A DNA stretch of 52,215 nucleotides, from positions 1 through 52,215 of the forward strand of contig JACRBX010000046.1 in assembly GCA_016219225.1 (NCBI GenBank), given 5' to 3'. The translations under genes and the position numbers were made by a program. The DNA is from Deltaproteobacteria bacterium. GTDB lineage: Bacteria; Desulfobacterota; RBG-13-43-22. Under the pieces are notes generated by a model that did not search any database, was not told where the DNA came from, and saw nothing but the letters and a program-made list of their open reading frames with translations. Below, one piece after another: positions 8,137 to 14,890 of this stretch (position 1 is its first letter; every line of letters begins with the position of its first letter).

Positions 8137-8152
8137 GATTTGAGCAATAAGG

Positions 8153-9034
8153 TTATCGGCAGAAAAGCCGACTACGAGCAATCCTGAAAAGTTGTTCGGC
8201 TTGGTATGAGCTTCTGACCAGGGGGGCGCTGGCTACACCCGAGAAGCCCCTGGCTAGGGCCTCGGTCTCGAATTCGGCGAATTCTTCGGGGTGAATATAC
8301 CGGGCGACTGCATGGTGCTGTTTTGAAGGGGCCAGGTACTGGCCCAGGGTCAGGATGTGGCAGCCGGCCTTTCGCAAGTCATCCATGACCCGCAAGACCT
8401 CTTCCTTTTTTTCGCCAAGACCCAGCATCATCCCTGATTTGGTGACAATCGGGGGAACATTTTCAGAAGCAATAGACAGCAGTTTCAAAGAGCGTTGATA
8501 ATCGGCCTGAGGGCGAACCCGGGGGTATAATCCGGAAACGGTTTCTATATTATGATTCAGGACCTCCGGTAATGCGGCAAGTACGGTCCCCAGAGCCTTC
8601 CAGTTGCCGTCCAGGTCTGAAATGAGCAATTCAATCCCCACCCCGGGGCAATTACGGCGAATGGCCGCAACGGTTCGGGCCACCTGGGCAGCGCCGCCGT
8701 CGGAAAGATCATCACGGGTAACCATGGTCAGGACGCAGAAAGTCAACTTAAGTCGGGCCACGGCCTCGGCCGTCCGGGCCGGCTCGTCCAAATCCGGGGG
8801 TTGGACGGCGGACTTGTCCACCGCGCAGAAGGTACACCGCCGGGTGCAACTGGGCCCCAAAAGGAGGAAAGTGGCCGTGCCTTTGTTGAAACACTCCATT
8901 TGGTTCGGACAGAGGGCTTCGCCGCAGACCGTGTGGAGTTTGTTTTCCCGGATAGCCGATACGACTTTCGAGAAAGATCCCGAGTTCGGTATTTTTAATC
9001 TGAGCCAGGGAGGTTTTGATTTTGATAAGGTCAT
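8153..9034 (-). CDS. lipA: Lipoyl synthase LipA
   Basis: A radical-SAM enzyme that inserts two sulfurs into protein-bound octanoyl groups to make lipoyl. The 293-residue product has both iron-sulfur cluster motifs: the auxiliary cluster C37-x4-C42-x5-C48 (CGEALCPNQMEC) and the radical-SAM cluster C63-x3-C67-x2-C70 (CTRRCTFC). The C-terminal RSSYQAEQ carries the conserved RSSY serine ligand. AGGAAAG precedes the ATG at 9034. It is transcribed away from a divergent sigma-54 promoter region and is followed by the activator gene and lipB. A short fragment of a second lipA survives at 10388-10498. Confidence 0.95.
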   Translation of the reverse strand: MTLSKSKPPWLRLKIPNSGSFSKVVSAIRENKLHTVCGEALCPNQMECFNKGTATFLLLGPSCTRRCTFCAVDKSAVQPPDLDEPARTAEAVARLKLTFCVLTMVTRDDLSDGGAAQVARTVAAIRRNCPGVGIELLISDLDGNWKALGTVLAALPEVLNHNIETVSGLYPRVRPQADYQRSLKLLSIASENVPPIVTKSGMMLGLGEKKEEVLRVMDDLRKAGCHILTLGQYLAPSKQHHAVARYIHPEEFAEFETEALARGFSGVASAPLVRSSYQAEQLFRIARSRLFCR

Positions 9035-9119
9035 TGCACTTTCCTACCAACATTCTTTCCGCCAAGAGACATTTCATAATAGAGATCAGTATTATTATAC
9101 TGAAAATCAACTCATAAGT

Positions 9120-9134
9120 ACAATAATTATGCCA
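9120..9134 (-). promoter_or_regulatory. Possible sigma-54 promoter of lipA
   Basis: On the minus strand TGGCATAATTATTGT has the -24 GG and a TTGT in place of TTGC at -12, with 10 bp between GG and GT. It is 86 bp before the lipA ATG and about 110 bp from the palindrome at 9243, mirroring the plus-strand promoter on the other side. Confidence 0.4.
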
Positions 9135-9242
9135 AATCATTTATTGGGCTGTCTCAAGCGGGTAAGCGATCAAATACCAAAGGGATTCTTCCTTAGGAAT
9201 ATTCCAATATAGGTTTGTCCAACCCCAATTCCGGTCAAAAAT

Positions 9243-9259
9243 TGTCTCATAATAGGACA
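9243..9259. promoter_or_regulatory. Candidate activator operator, site 2
   Basis: TGTCTCATAATAGGACA, an imperfect palindrome with TGTC/GACA ends, sits about midway between the possible lipA promoter (9120) and the plus-strand sigma-54 promoter (9383), at 110-125 bp from each, the usual distance of an enhancer site for a sigma-54 activator. Confidence 0.6.
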
Positions 9260-9382
9260 CCATTATTTGATTTTGCAACAGTGGTTTGAATGCGTTCGAT
9301 TTCATAACCCGATACCTCCGAATATGATTATCACAAAGATATTGAAAAGATACAACCCGGACTTAAATCCATTTTGGAGGAA

Positions 9383-9397
9383 TGGCCCGACTTTTGC
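9383..9397 (+). promoter_or_regulatory. Sigma-54 promoter, copy A
   Basis: TGGCCCGACTTTTGC matches the -24/-12 consensus with exactly 10 bp between GG and GC. Transcription would begin near 9409 and now runs into the HEPN/MNT genes, which are probably not its original target. A perfect anti-16S sequence AAGGAGGTGA (9411-9420) follows with no nearby start codon. Confidence 0.7.
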
Positions 9398-9494
9398 GAA
9401 AAGGGAGGCCAAGGAGGTGATAAAGATAAGTCGGAGAAATGCGAAGGAGAGATACCAACTTGACACCACAACCTGATGCTGTTATCATTTCAGC

Positions 9495-9899
9495 ATGAAA
9501 AAGGCTACCCTTAACTGGCTTAAATCCTCTGATTATGATCTCAAGACCGCCGCCTTTTTGCTTAAAAGCAAACGATATATCTATGTGGTTTTCATGTGCC
9601 ATTTGTCTTTGGAAAAAACTTTAAAGGCCATCTTGTCCGAAGTGTTCGGCGAACTGCCGCCGTATACCCACAATCTCAATCGACTTTTGGAACTTGGCGG
9701 CATTATCTTGCCGGAGGAAATGCAATCGTTCGCAAATACAATAAATCTCCAAAGCGTTCCGACTCGTTATCCAGAGGACTTTTCGAGATTATCAAAGGAG
9801 CTTGATGGCAAAACGGCCGCCGAATATCTGGGGCAGACAAAAAGGATCATCCGATGGTTAAAGAAAAATATACCGTGTCTGAAATTAAAAAAATCATAA
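9495..9899 (+). CDS. HEPN-domain protein of a HEPN/MNT module
   Basis: 134 residues, all-helical, with the HEPN pattern LKSSDYDLKTAAFLLKSKRY followed by CHLSLEKTLKAILSE. In two-gene HEPN/MNT modules the HEPN protein is usually the RNase toxin. The catalytic R-x4-6-H motif is not clearly present here, so it may be a weak or different HEPN class. No good ribosome-binding site precedes the ATG. It overlaps the next gene by 46 bp, confirming a coupled pair. It lies between two copies of a duplicated regulatory segment. Confidence 0.8.
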   Translation: MKKATLNWLKSSDYDLKTAAFLLKSKRYIYVVFMCHLSLEKTLKAILSEVFGELPPYTHNLNRLLELGGIILPEEMQSFANTINLQSVPTRYPEDFSRLSKELDGKTAAEYLGQTKRIIRWLKKNIPCLKLKKS

Positions 9900-10195
9900 A
9901 TAATCTTGCCAAGATATTGACCGCGAATCGCATAGCGGTGGAGAAAATCATACTTTACGGTTCATACGCAAAAGGAACCCCGCGGGCACATTCCGATATT
10001 GATCTGGCCATCATCTCCCCTGATTTTAAAGGGAAGAAGATGTTTGAAATTCAGGCGACTCTGGCCGGATTGCTGGCCCAATACCTATCTGCAGCGGAAA
10101 TGGTCGGATATTCTTCTGACGAGTACCGGTCTGCATCTCCTGAAACATTCATCGGCGAAATCAAACGAACCGGGAAAGTTCTCTATACCCCATAG
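9854..10195 (+). CDS. MNT-domain nucleotidyltransferase of a HEPN/MNT module
   Basis: 113 residues with the minimal nucleotidyltransferase motif GSYAKGTPRAHSDIDL (36-51), in which D48 and D50 bind the catalytic metal. In studied HepT/MntA pairs the MNT protein disables the HEPN toxin by adding AMP to it. AAGGA lies about 8 bp before the ATG. The stop codon is only 13 bp before a 5S rRNA tail, so the pair was probably brought in by a rearrangement. Confidence 0.85.
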   Translation: MVKEKYTVSEIKKIINNLAKILTANRIAVEKIILYGSYAKGTPRAHSDIDLAIISPDFKGKKMFEIQATLAGLLAQYLSAAEMVGYSSDEYRSASPETFIGEIKRTGKVLYTP

Positions 10196-10208
10196 CGGCC
10201 CTTCTTAG

Positions 10209-10238
10209 CGGGATGGGAGAGTAGGACACTGCCGGGAA
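10209..10238 (+). rRNA. 3' end fragment of a 5S rRNA gene
   Basis: The run GGGATGGGAGAGTAGGACAC followed by TGCCGGGAA matches the 3' end of bacterial 5S rRNA, and a strong terminator follows directly, as it would at the end of an rRNA operon. Only about 30-40 bp remain; the rest of the gene is absent. This is a leftover and not a functional rRNA. Confidence 0.65.
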
Positions 10239-10245
10239 TTTTTTT

Positions 10246-10283
10246 AAGCCCGTCTTCAATTTTGATTGAAGACGGGCTTTTTT
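10246..10283 (+). terminator. Strong intrinsic terminator
   Basis: A perfect 15-bp stem AAGCCCGTCTTCAAT / ATTGAAGACGGGCTT with a TTTG loop is followed by a run of six T. It is the terminator that belongs to the 5S fragment and now also ends the HEPN/MNT transcript. Confidence 0.92.
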
Positions 10284-10387
10284 ATTGGTTTGCCTGTCAC
10301 TTTTAACCTCTTTTTGGAAGGCCCAGTAGCTTCCTGACCTGCTGAACCCCGCACCGATTAAGCTCGTCTAAGTCCGGTTAAATGGGT

Positions 10388-10498
10388 TTACCTCCGCTCA
10401 AAATCGATGAGCAGGGCTTCTACGGTTACCCAACTATCGGCTGTGCGGGCCGGCTCACTTAAATCGGGAGGATGAACGGCTGATTTGTCTACCACCAT
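10388..10498 (-). pseudogene. Remnant of a second lipA
   Basis: The minus strand reads VVDKSAVHPPDLSEPARTAD, clearly matching AVDKSAVQPPDLDEPARTAE just after the radical-SAM cysteines of the intact LipA (residues 71-90). After this the frame diverges (SWVTVEALLIDFERR) and stops. The N-terminal third of the gene with the cysteine motifs is missing, so it cannot be active. It adjoins copy B of the duplicated regulatory segment. Confidence 0.8.
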
Positions 10499-10533
10499 AG
10501 TCGGTTTATCCAACCCCAATTCCGGTCAAAAAT

Positions 10534-10550
10534 TGTCTCATAATAGGACA
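10534..10550. promoter_or_regulatory. Candidate activator operator, site 3
   Basis: TGTCTCATAATAGGACA, identical to the site at 9243, 123 bp upstream of the sigma-54 promoter at 10673. Confidence 0.6.
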
Positions 10551-10672
10551 CCATTATTTGATTTTGCAACAGTGGCTTGAATGCGTTCGATTTCATAACC
10601 CGTGCCCCTTGAATATGATTATTACAAATAAATCGAAAAGATACAACCCTATTAAAAATTATTTGTGAGAAA

Positions 10673-10687
10673 TGGCCCGTTAATTGC
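10673..10687 (+). promoter_or_regulatory. Sigma-54 promoter of the cyclase-family gene
   Basis: TGGCCCGTTAATTGC has the -24 GG and -12 GC exactly 10 bp apart. Transcription would start near 10699, giving a leader of about 160 nt before the cyclase ATG at 10863. Confidence 0.75.
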
Positions 10688-10862
10688 TTTTAGATAAGGC
10701 CGGGGAGGTGATCGAGATATGATTTATCGGTAATGTTATAAATCGAAAGGAGAGATACGACAGTACGATTCCTAAATAGCGGCTTTGTAGGTGGAAGTCT
10801 TCAAACTGAGCATATTACCAAGGATTAATAAATTCAAAATAAATGAAAGGAAAGGTACAAAA

Positions 10863-11963
10863 ATGAAGAAGAGAGTGAACAGGATAGTTTTGGTCAGTAT
10901 GATGTTAGCCATTTGTTTTTTGATCAGTACCCCTTTCACCACTGTTTCCTTCGGCGAAGGAAATAGAGATTACATAATTAAAGCAGCTCCGAACGTTACA
11001 GACAACCCATTACAAGCAGAGAAACTCAAGGGGTACCCATCGAACTGGGGTAAATGGGGACCCGATGATGAAATTGGTACCTTGAACTATCTGACTCCAG
11101 AAGTGGTTGCCAAAGCCAGCCAGGCGATAAAGTCCGGAAAAGTATTTACCCTTCAAAGGGTCTGGAAAGGTGGGGCAAACGATCCGATATTTCCAGGGCG
11201 AACAGGTATGGTCAGGTTCAATGCCGCCGATTTTGGCACTTATCTGGATGGTAAATATCCATCCAAATGGCTGTCTGACATGTGGTACGGTGATGACTGG
11301 TTTGGAGCGTGGACACATGGAACCTCACATATTGATGCGCTGGGTCATGGAACTTATGGAAATCAGATATATAACGGGTATCCTGCTGAAACCTCTTTCA
11401 CTAAGTATACTAAGGCTTCAGTCTTACCGTTGGCAGAAAAGGGTATCGTGGCTCGAGGGGTTCTGCTTGATGTCGCTCGTTTCAAGGGCAAAGGCACAGG
11501 CGAATGGCTCGCGCCGGGTACTCAGATCACATTTAAGGACCTTATGGATACAGCCAAAGCACAAGGTGTGACCATTCAACCGAACGACTGGCTGCTTATA
11601 CGCACGGGTTGGCTCAACACCTTTGATAAAGATCCCAAATTTCATGCAGCTAATATTATAAATGAGCCCGGGATCACTGCGGAGAAAGAACTCGTTGAGT
11701 GGTGGGCGAAATTACCGATTATTGGCTGGTCTTCTGACACTATCGCTTGCGAGCAAACTACTTCCAGTGTTACAGGGACTTTGCTCCCTCTTCATGGGGC
11801 TCTGTTGCGTAATCTCGGATCTACTATGAATGAAATCGTCACCTTGGAAAAGTTGGCTGAGGACTGCGCCAAGGATGGGCAATATACCGGTCTTTTCATT
11901 GCCTCTCCTTTGAAGATCGATGGAGCCACCGGTGCTCCGACCAATCCAGTTTTCATCAAATAG
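10863..11963 (+). CDS. Secreted cyclase-family hydrolase (kynurenine formamidase-like)
   Basis: 366 residues of the cyclase superfamily (PF04199), metal-dependent hydrolases acting on amides, lactones or cyclic ketones. The metal motif HGTSHIDALGH (152-162) is the H-x-G-T-H-x-D-x-x-x-H type of kynurenine formamidases and cyclohexane-1,2-dione-type hydrolases. Residues 1-30 form a signal peptide (KKRVNRIVLVSMMLAICFLI), so it should act in the periplasm. The frame extends 24 codons upstream, but GAAAGGAAAGG lies about 8 bp before the ATG at 10863. It follows a sigma-54 promoter with an activator palindrome, which links it to the dehydrogenase regulon. The substrate is unknown; opening a cyclic compound before uptake is a reasonable guess. 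Confidence 0.85.
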   Translation: MKKRVNRIVLVSMMLAICFLISTPFTTVSFGEGNRDYIIKAAPNVTDNPLQAEKLKGYPSNWGKWGPDDEIGTLNYLTPEVVAKASQAIKSGKVFTLQRVWKGGANDPIFPGRTGMVRFNAADFGTYLDGKYPSKWLSDMWYGDDWFGAWTHGTSHIDALGHGTYGNQIYNGYPAETSFTKYTKASVLPLAEKGIVARGVLLDVARFKGKGTGEWLAPGTQITFKDLMDTAKAQGVTIQPNDWLLIRTGWLNTFDKDPKFHAANIINEPGITAEKELVEWWAKLPIIGWSSDTIACEQTTSSVTGTLLPLHGALLRNLGSTMNEIVTLEKLAEDCAKDGQYTGLFIASPLKIDGATGAPTNPVFIK

Positions 11964-12125
11964 AATAGAAGGCTTTTCAAATCTTACGAGGAAATACATG
12001 ATGTTCTATTTGTCTACAAGCCCTACTACTCGTGCAAGCGGAATTACCGGTTTAAGTGAAATGAAAGGGGCGCTACTTTGGTTTTTTAGATCTTCATTGT
12101 AAAAATTATTGTGTAGGGGTCCGCT

Positions 12126-12217
12126 ATAGGGTCGGCCAACCCTATGGTGCGGCGTAAGAAATAGAAAAGCGGCTTGGTAAGGAGCCCTTACCCTTCTTCC
12201 AAGCCGCTTTTCTATTT
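12126..12217. repeat. Hairpins after the cyclase gene (intergenic 11964-12387)
   Basis: The 424-bp gap after the cyclase gene has no convincing gene. It holds a small stem ATAGGGT/ACCCTAT (about 12126-12145) and then a perfect 19-bp inverted repeat, AAATAGAAAAGCGGCTTGG (12159-12177) with its complement at 12199-12217, whose 21-nt loop itself contains TAAGGAGCCCTTA. No T run follows, so termination is possible but not certain. Confidence 0.65.
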
Positions 12218-12387
12218 GCCCCTGATAACTCAAAAATAAAACTTGTGGAAAGGAGGGAATGAAAAAGGGGTGAGTTACAAAATTAAAAATAAAGTAAAAA
12301 AATGAGTGGAATTGAGTTGAACGACTGAATTTTAGGTTAATTGTAACAGAGAAGATTAAAAAACGAAAATTAAGGAGATAAAAACAG

Positions 12388-12498
12388 ATGATGGCAAAAA
12401 TAGCGTTCGTGGTTGCTTTAATTGTTATGTTGACAGGTACGGCATTGGCCAATGACCCTAAAGACTATATAGAATTAGTTGTGAAAGTTGGGGTTTGA
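12388..12498 (+). CDS. Tiny secreted peptide
   Basis: A 36-codon frame with a good TAAGGAG 10 bp before the ATG. The product starts MMAKIAFVVALIVMLTGTAL and looks like a complete signal peptide cleaved after ALA, leaving a 14-residue tail NDPKDYIELVVKVG plus V. It may be a genuine small peptide or the stump of a truncated exported protein. It precedes the porin by 58 bp in the same direction. Confidence 0.45.
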   Translation: MMAKIAFVVALIVMLTGTALANDPKDYIELVVKVGV

Positions 12499-12556
12499 AA
12501 TTGAGGGATAACCTTTTTTTAAATAAAAAATTTTTAAATCAAAAAAGAAAGGAAAG

Positions 12557-13708
12557 ATGATGAAAAAATCAGTCCTGTTTGCTTTGGTAGTGGGCCTGGT
12601 CATTGCGGTGGCCATGCCGGTCCTGGCCTTTACCCTTGAGGGCGCCAAAGGCGAAAAGATGTACATCGGCGGTTTGATAGTGAACGATTTCGGCTACTGG
12701 AACCGGAGTAAGGAATTAACCGGTACAGGTAGCGATCAAACCCAGTTTATCTCCTCGGTGGCCACCTATTCCCAGGTAAGAGGGTCCATGGAAGTGGGTA
12801 ACACCGGCATGTACTGGGAATTGGGTAACGGTGGTAGTGTGACCGGGGGCACCGGCTCCGGCGTGGGCGTCAACAACTACATCGAAACCCGTAAATTGTA
12901 CGGCTGGTATAAATTCGGCAACTGCGAATTACGAGTTGGAAAAGACGATCGGTACGTATATACCCTTTCTACGGCTTCGTTATTGGGCATGAATAATAAT
13001 TTTCACGTGGCCAACTTAGGTTGGGGAGCGGTGTATGATTCTCGTAATCCGCAGATCCGTTTCACTCAGAACGTGTCCAAGCAGTTCGGGTGGCAGATTA
13101 CCTTACTGCAACCCAATACCTACGTCGATCAGACCAGGACCTCTTATGCCAGCCTGCCGGCTGTAGCCATCAAGTTGAATATGAACTTCGGCGCCATCAG
13201 CCTTTATCCTGCCGGTTTGTGGCAGCAAGTCAAGTGGGATAAAATGCCCTCTGGCTTTGATGATAACATGACTGCCTGGTATGTCGTACTGCCGGTGAAG
13301 GTGTCAATGGGTGGTTTTACCGGTATCGTTCAGGCTGGCTACGGCCAGAACCTCAATGGGGTCCTGGCTTTGGAAAGTGCTTTCCATGCCTATCAGCGGG
13401 TAAACGGAGCGATCAAGAATGCCACGGGTCTGAATGGCTTTGTGGATCTGTCCTATGCCTTCGGTCCGGTTGCACCTCATATCTATTTCGGTTATGACAA
13501 TGCCAAGAACAGCGATTTCTATACCAGTGGGGACGACAATAACACGAGGACCTCTTACGGTATTGCTATCAATTACACTGTGACTCCTAATTTCTATGTG
13601 GTTCCGGAATTCACCATGTATGATTATGGCAAGACTCCCGGTGTGGCTGGCTCGCCTGATATCGGCAAGGAATGGCTCGGCGGTCTGTCCTTTATGTTTG
13701 CTTTCTAA
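12557..13708 (+). CDS. Outer-membrane porin-like beta-barrel protein
   Basis: 383 residues. A signal peptide (MMKKSVLFALVVGLVIAVAM, cleaved after VLA) is followed by alternating polar/aromatic strands typical of a trimeric porin (YIGGLIVNDFGYWNRS, YGWYKFGNCELRVGKDDRY, HIYFGYDNAKN) and the protein ends in F (LSFMFAF), the usual C-terminal signal for barrel insertion. GAAAGGAAAG precedes the ATG. It would admit the small substrate handled by nearby genes. The exact porin family is not recognised; uncharacterised porins of this shape are common in Desulfobacterota. Confidence 0.8.
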   Translation: MMKKSVLFALVVGLVIAVAMPVLAFTLEGAKGEKMYIGGLIVNDFGYWNRSKELTGTGSDQTQFISSVATYSQVRGSMEVGNTGMYWELGNGGSVTGGTGSGVGVNNYIETRKLYGWYKFGNCELRVGKDDRYVYTLSTASLLGMNNNFHVANLGWGAVYDSRNPQIRFTQNVSKQFGWQITLLQPNTYVDQTRTSYASLPAVAIKLNMNFGAISLYPAGLWQQVKWDKMPSGFDDNMTAWYVVLPVKVSMGGFTGIVQAGYGQNLNGVLALESAFHAYQRVNGAIKNATGLNGFVDLSYAFGPVAPHIYFGYDNAKNSDFYTSGDDNNTRTSYGIAINYTVTPNFYVVPEFTMYDYGKTPGVAGSPDIGKEWLGGLSFMFAF

Positions 13709-13712
13709 TTAA

Positions 13713-13756
13713 GCGCTCATGCCTGCCTGAAGCAGGCACCGACGAAGCATGAAAAT
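13713..13756 (+). repeat. Short dispersed repeat, copy with hairpin
   Basis: Contains CGCTCATG, then GGCACCGACGAAGCATGAAAAT. Related copies lie at 28701-28741, 40655-40693, 40811-40848 and, inverted, 38-66. This copy has an extra stem GCCTGC/GCAGGC (13721-13737) right after the porin stop, which could aid termination. Confidence 0.55.
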
Positions 13757-13836
13757 GGTTTACTCCGAACTCTAAACCCCGAACTGGTTTTCCGGACCTT
13801 GAACCGTATTTTCGAACTAAAGTTAACACTTGACTA

Positions 13837-13867
13837 AAAACTCTGGAGGGACAACCCTCCAGGGTTT
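13837..13867. terminator. Hairpin before the oxidoreductase remnant
   Basis: AAAACTCTGGAGGG-ACAA-CCCTCCAGGGTTTT forms an 8-bp GC-rich stem (13843-13850 with 13855-13862), extended by A/T pairs so that T runs lie on both strands. It could stop transcription from either side. Confidence 0.6.
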
Positions 13868-14311
13868 TGAATAGATTCAAAACGCTCTTGAGTGGAGAGG
13901 TCTCCCCTGAGGATAACGTGGTGGTCATCGGCGGCGGCGGATTTTCTCTGTGAGAAGGGGGGCAAGAATGTGACCCTGGTGGAGATGCTGGCCAAAATGC
14001 CCGTCCGGCCCATATCTTCTCATGGCGTGATGCTTCACCGGCGCCTGGGTGCCGCCGGGGTCAAGCTTTTGCTCAATACGAGGGTGATAAGAATCGAAGA
14101 AGGTGCCGTTCATGTCAGCACCGAAGGCAAGGATCAGAGGCTCGAGCCGGTCAACCAGGTAGTTGTTGCCGTGGGTGTCACCCCGAGGCAGGATCTGAAG
14201 GAAATGCTTGACCGGGAGAATATCCGGCATTTCATTATCGGGGATGCCAAAGAGCCACGCCGCATCATCGAAGCAACCGAAGAAGGGGCCAGCGCGGCCT
14301 GGGCAATTTGA
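13867..14311 (+). pseudogene. Broken FAD/NAD-binding C-terminus of an Old-Yellow-Enzyme-type reductase
   Basis: The first frame reads LLSGEVSPEDNVVVIGGGG and hits a stop at about 13954. The +1 frame then continues ADFLCEKGGKNVTLVEMLAK to RRIIEATEEGASAAWAI, the usual end of 2,4-dienoyl-CoA reductase / NADH:flavin oxidoreductase family proteins (second Rossmann fold and C-terminal FAD-binding GDA). Part of the nucleotide-binding loop (normally GGGxVGAETADFL) is deleted, which makes the frameshift. The flavin-barrel domain and the first half are absent. It is decayed DNA upstream of the dehydrogenase operon. Confidence 0.75.
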
Positions 14312-14683
14312 AATGACTTACGGTCGAAGGGCGTCTCGGATCAAAGGCCGCCAGGACACTTCGATCTTCTGTTTCGCCTGGAAGAAGATTGTTGACTATC
14401 GTCCCGGCGGCCCCGGTTTATCGGCACGGGATTATGTCCTAACGGTCCTTAACCATTCAGAATTTAAGAATTTAAATAGCTCTGTTTAAAATGGGGTCGT
14501 TCGTCACCTGAGATGCAAAGGCTCCTGGTTTCGTTCCACCCGGCGGATGTTTTCTGCCACGGTCTTGACAATCCCCCTCATGGAGACATCAAAGGGTCAC
14601 GAATATATAGTTCTTTATACCAAGGTACTGGGGATCCCGACTGCAGATACGAAGTCCTCAAGGATTGTTGCAAAGTAGGACAC
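14312..14683. other. Decayed intergenic stretch
   Basis: About 370 bp without a gene. On the minus strand 14581-14504 reads MRGIVKTVAENIRRVERNQE then PLHLR and stop, faintly like the C-terminal tail of a D-2-hydroxyacid dehydrogenase (VAENIRRF-GEPL pattern), but it is short and has no upstream frame. The rest shows no recognisable domain. Confidence 0.3.
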
Positions 14684-14700
14684 TGTTTCTATTTGGGACA
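14684..14700. promoter_or_regulatory. Candidate activator operator, site 4
   Basis: TGTTTCTATTTGGGACA matches the 17-bp site TGTCTCATAATAGGACA at 11 of 17 positions, including the TGT-TC and GGACA ends. It lies 100 bp upstream of the sigma-54 promoter of the dehydrogenase operon. Confidence 0.55.
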
Positions 14701-14800
14701 ATAGTTTAATTGGCTTTTCATTTAAAGATCGCGGAGTTCAAAAACAATTATTTTAATGATTACAATATGATTGTTATAAGCACGAAGACTTTTAGGGCAT

Positions 14801-14815
14801 TGGCATATTGTTTGC
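14801..14815 (+). promoter_or_regulatory. Sigma-54 promoter of the dehydrogenase operon
   Basis: TGGCATATTGTTTGC followed by T is an excellent -24/-12 match (TGGCAY-N5-TTGCW) with 10 bp between GG and GC. Predicted start is near 14827, 64 bp before the E1-alpha ATG. Confidence 0.85.
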
Positions 14816-14890
14816 TTTTTCAATGTAATCACATACGGGTCTCTGATGAAAAACACCCGACAAACTCATTATTAAACGGTGAGGATTTTT

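Larger units (their letters stand above)
9214..9455 (+). repeat. Duplicated regulatory segment, copy A
   Basis: From about 9214 to 9330 this is over 90% identical to 10505-10620, and weaker similarity continues through the sigma-54 promoter and a leader with GGAGGTGAT to about 9455 (10755 in copy B). It contains the palindrome at 9243 and the promoter at 9383. Copy A adjoins intact lipA, copy B adjoins a lipA fragment, so the duplicated unit was lipA plus its divergent promoter region. Confidence 0.85.
10505..10755 (+). repeat. Duplicated regulatory segment, copy B
   Basis: Second copy of the 9214-9455 segment, over 90% identical in its first 115 bp. It holds the palindrome at 10534, the sigma-54 promoter at 10673 and the leader with GGAGGTGAT, and it leads directly into the cyclase-family gene, which is probably the natural target of this promoter type. 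The leader contains a four-codon frame (MIYR) right after the GGAGGTGAT. Confidence 0.85.

Noticed and set aside
9150-9166. Further operator-like TGTCTCA half-site upstream of lipA
   Set aside because: Only the left half matches; the right half GCGGGTAAG lacks GGACA.
9267-9476. 69-codon frame across the sigma-54 promoter of copy A
   Set aside because: It covers the promoter and leader, and the frame is not kept in copy B.
12006-12452. 148-codon minus-strand frame over the cyclase-porin gap
   Set aside because: Runs through the perfect hairpin at 12159-12217 and is rich in Phe/Asn from AT-rich DNA; no protein-like pattern.
14504-14581. Possible tail of a hydroxyacid dehydrogenase on the minus strand
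   Set aside because: Only about 25 residues with weak likeness and no open frame upstream; noted in the gap entry but not called as a gene.
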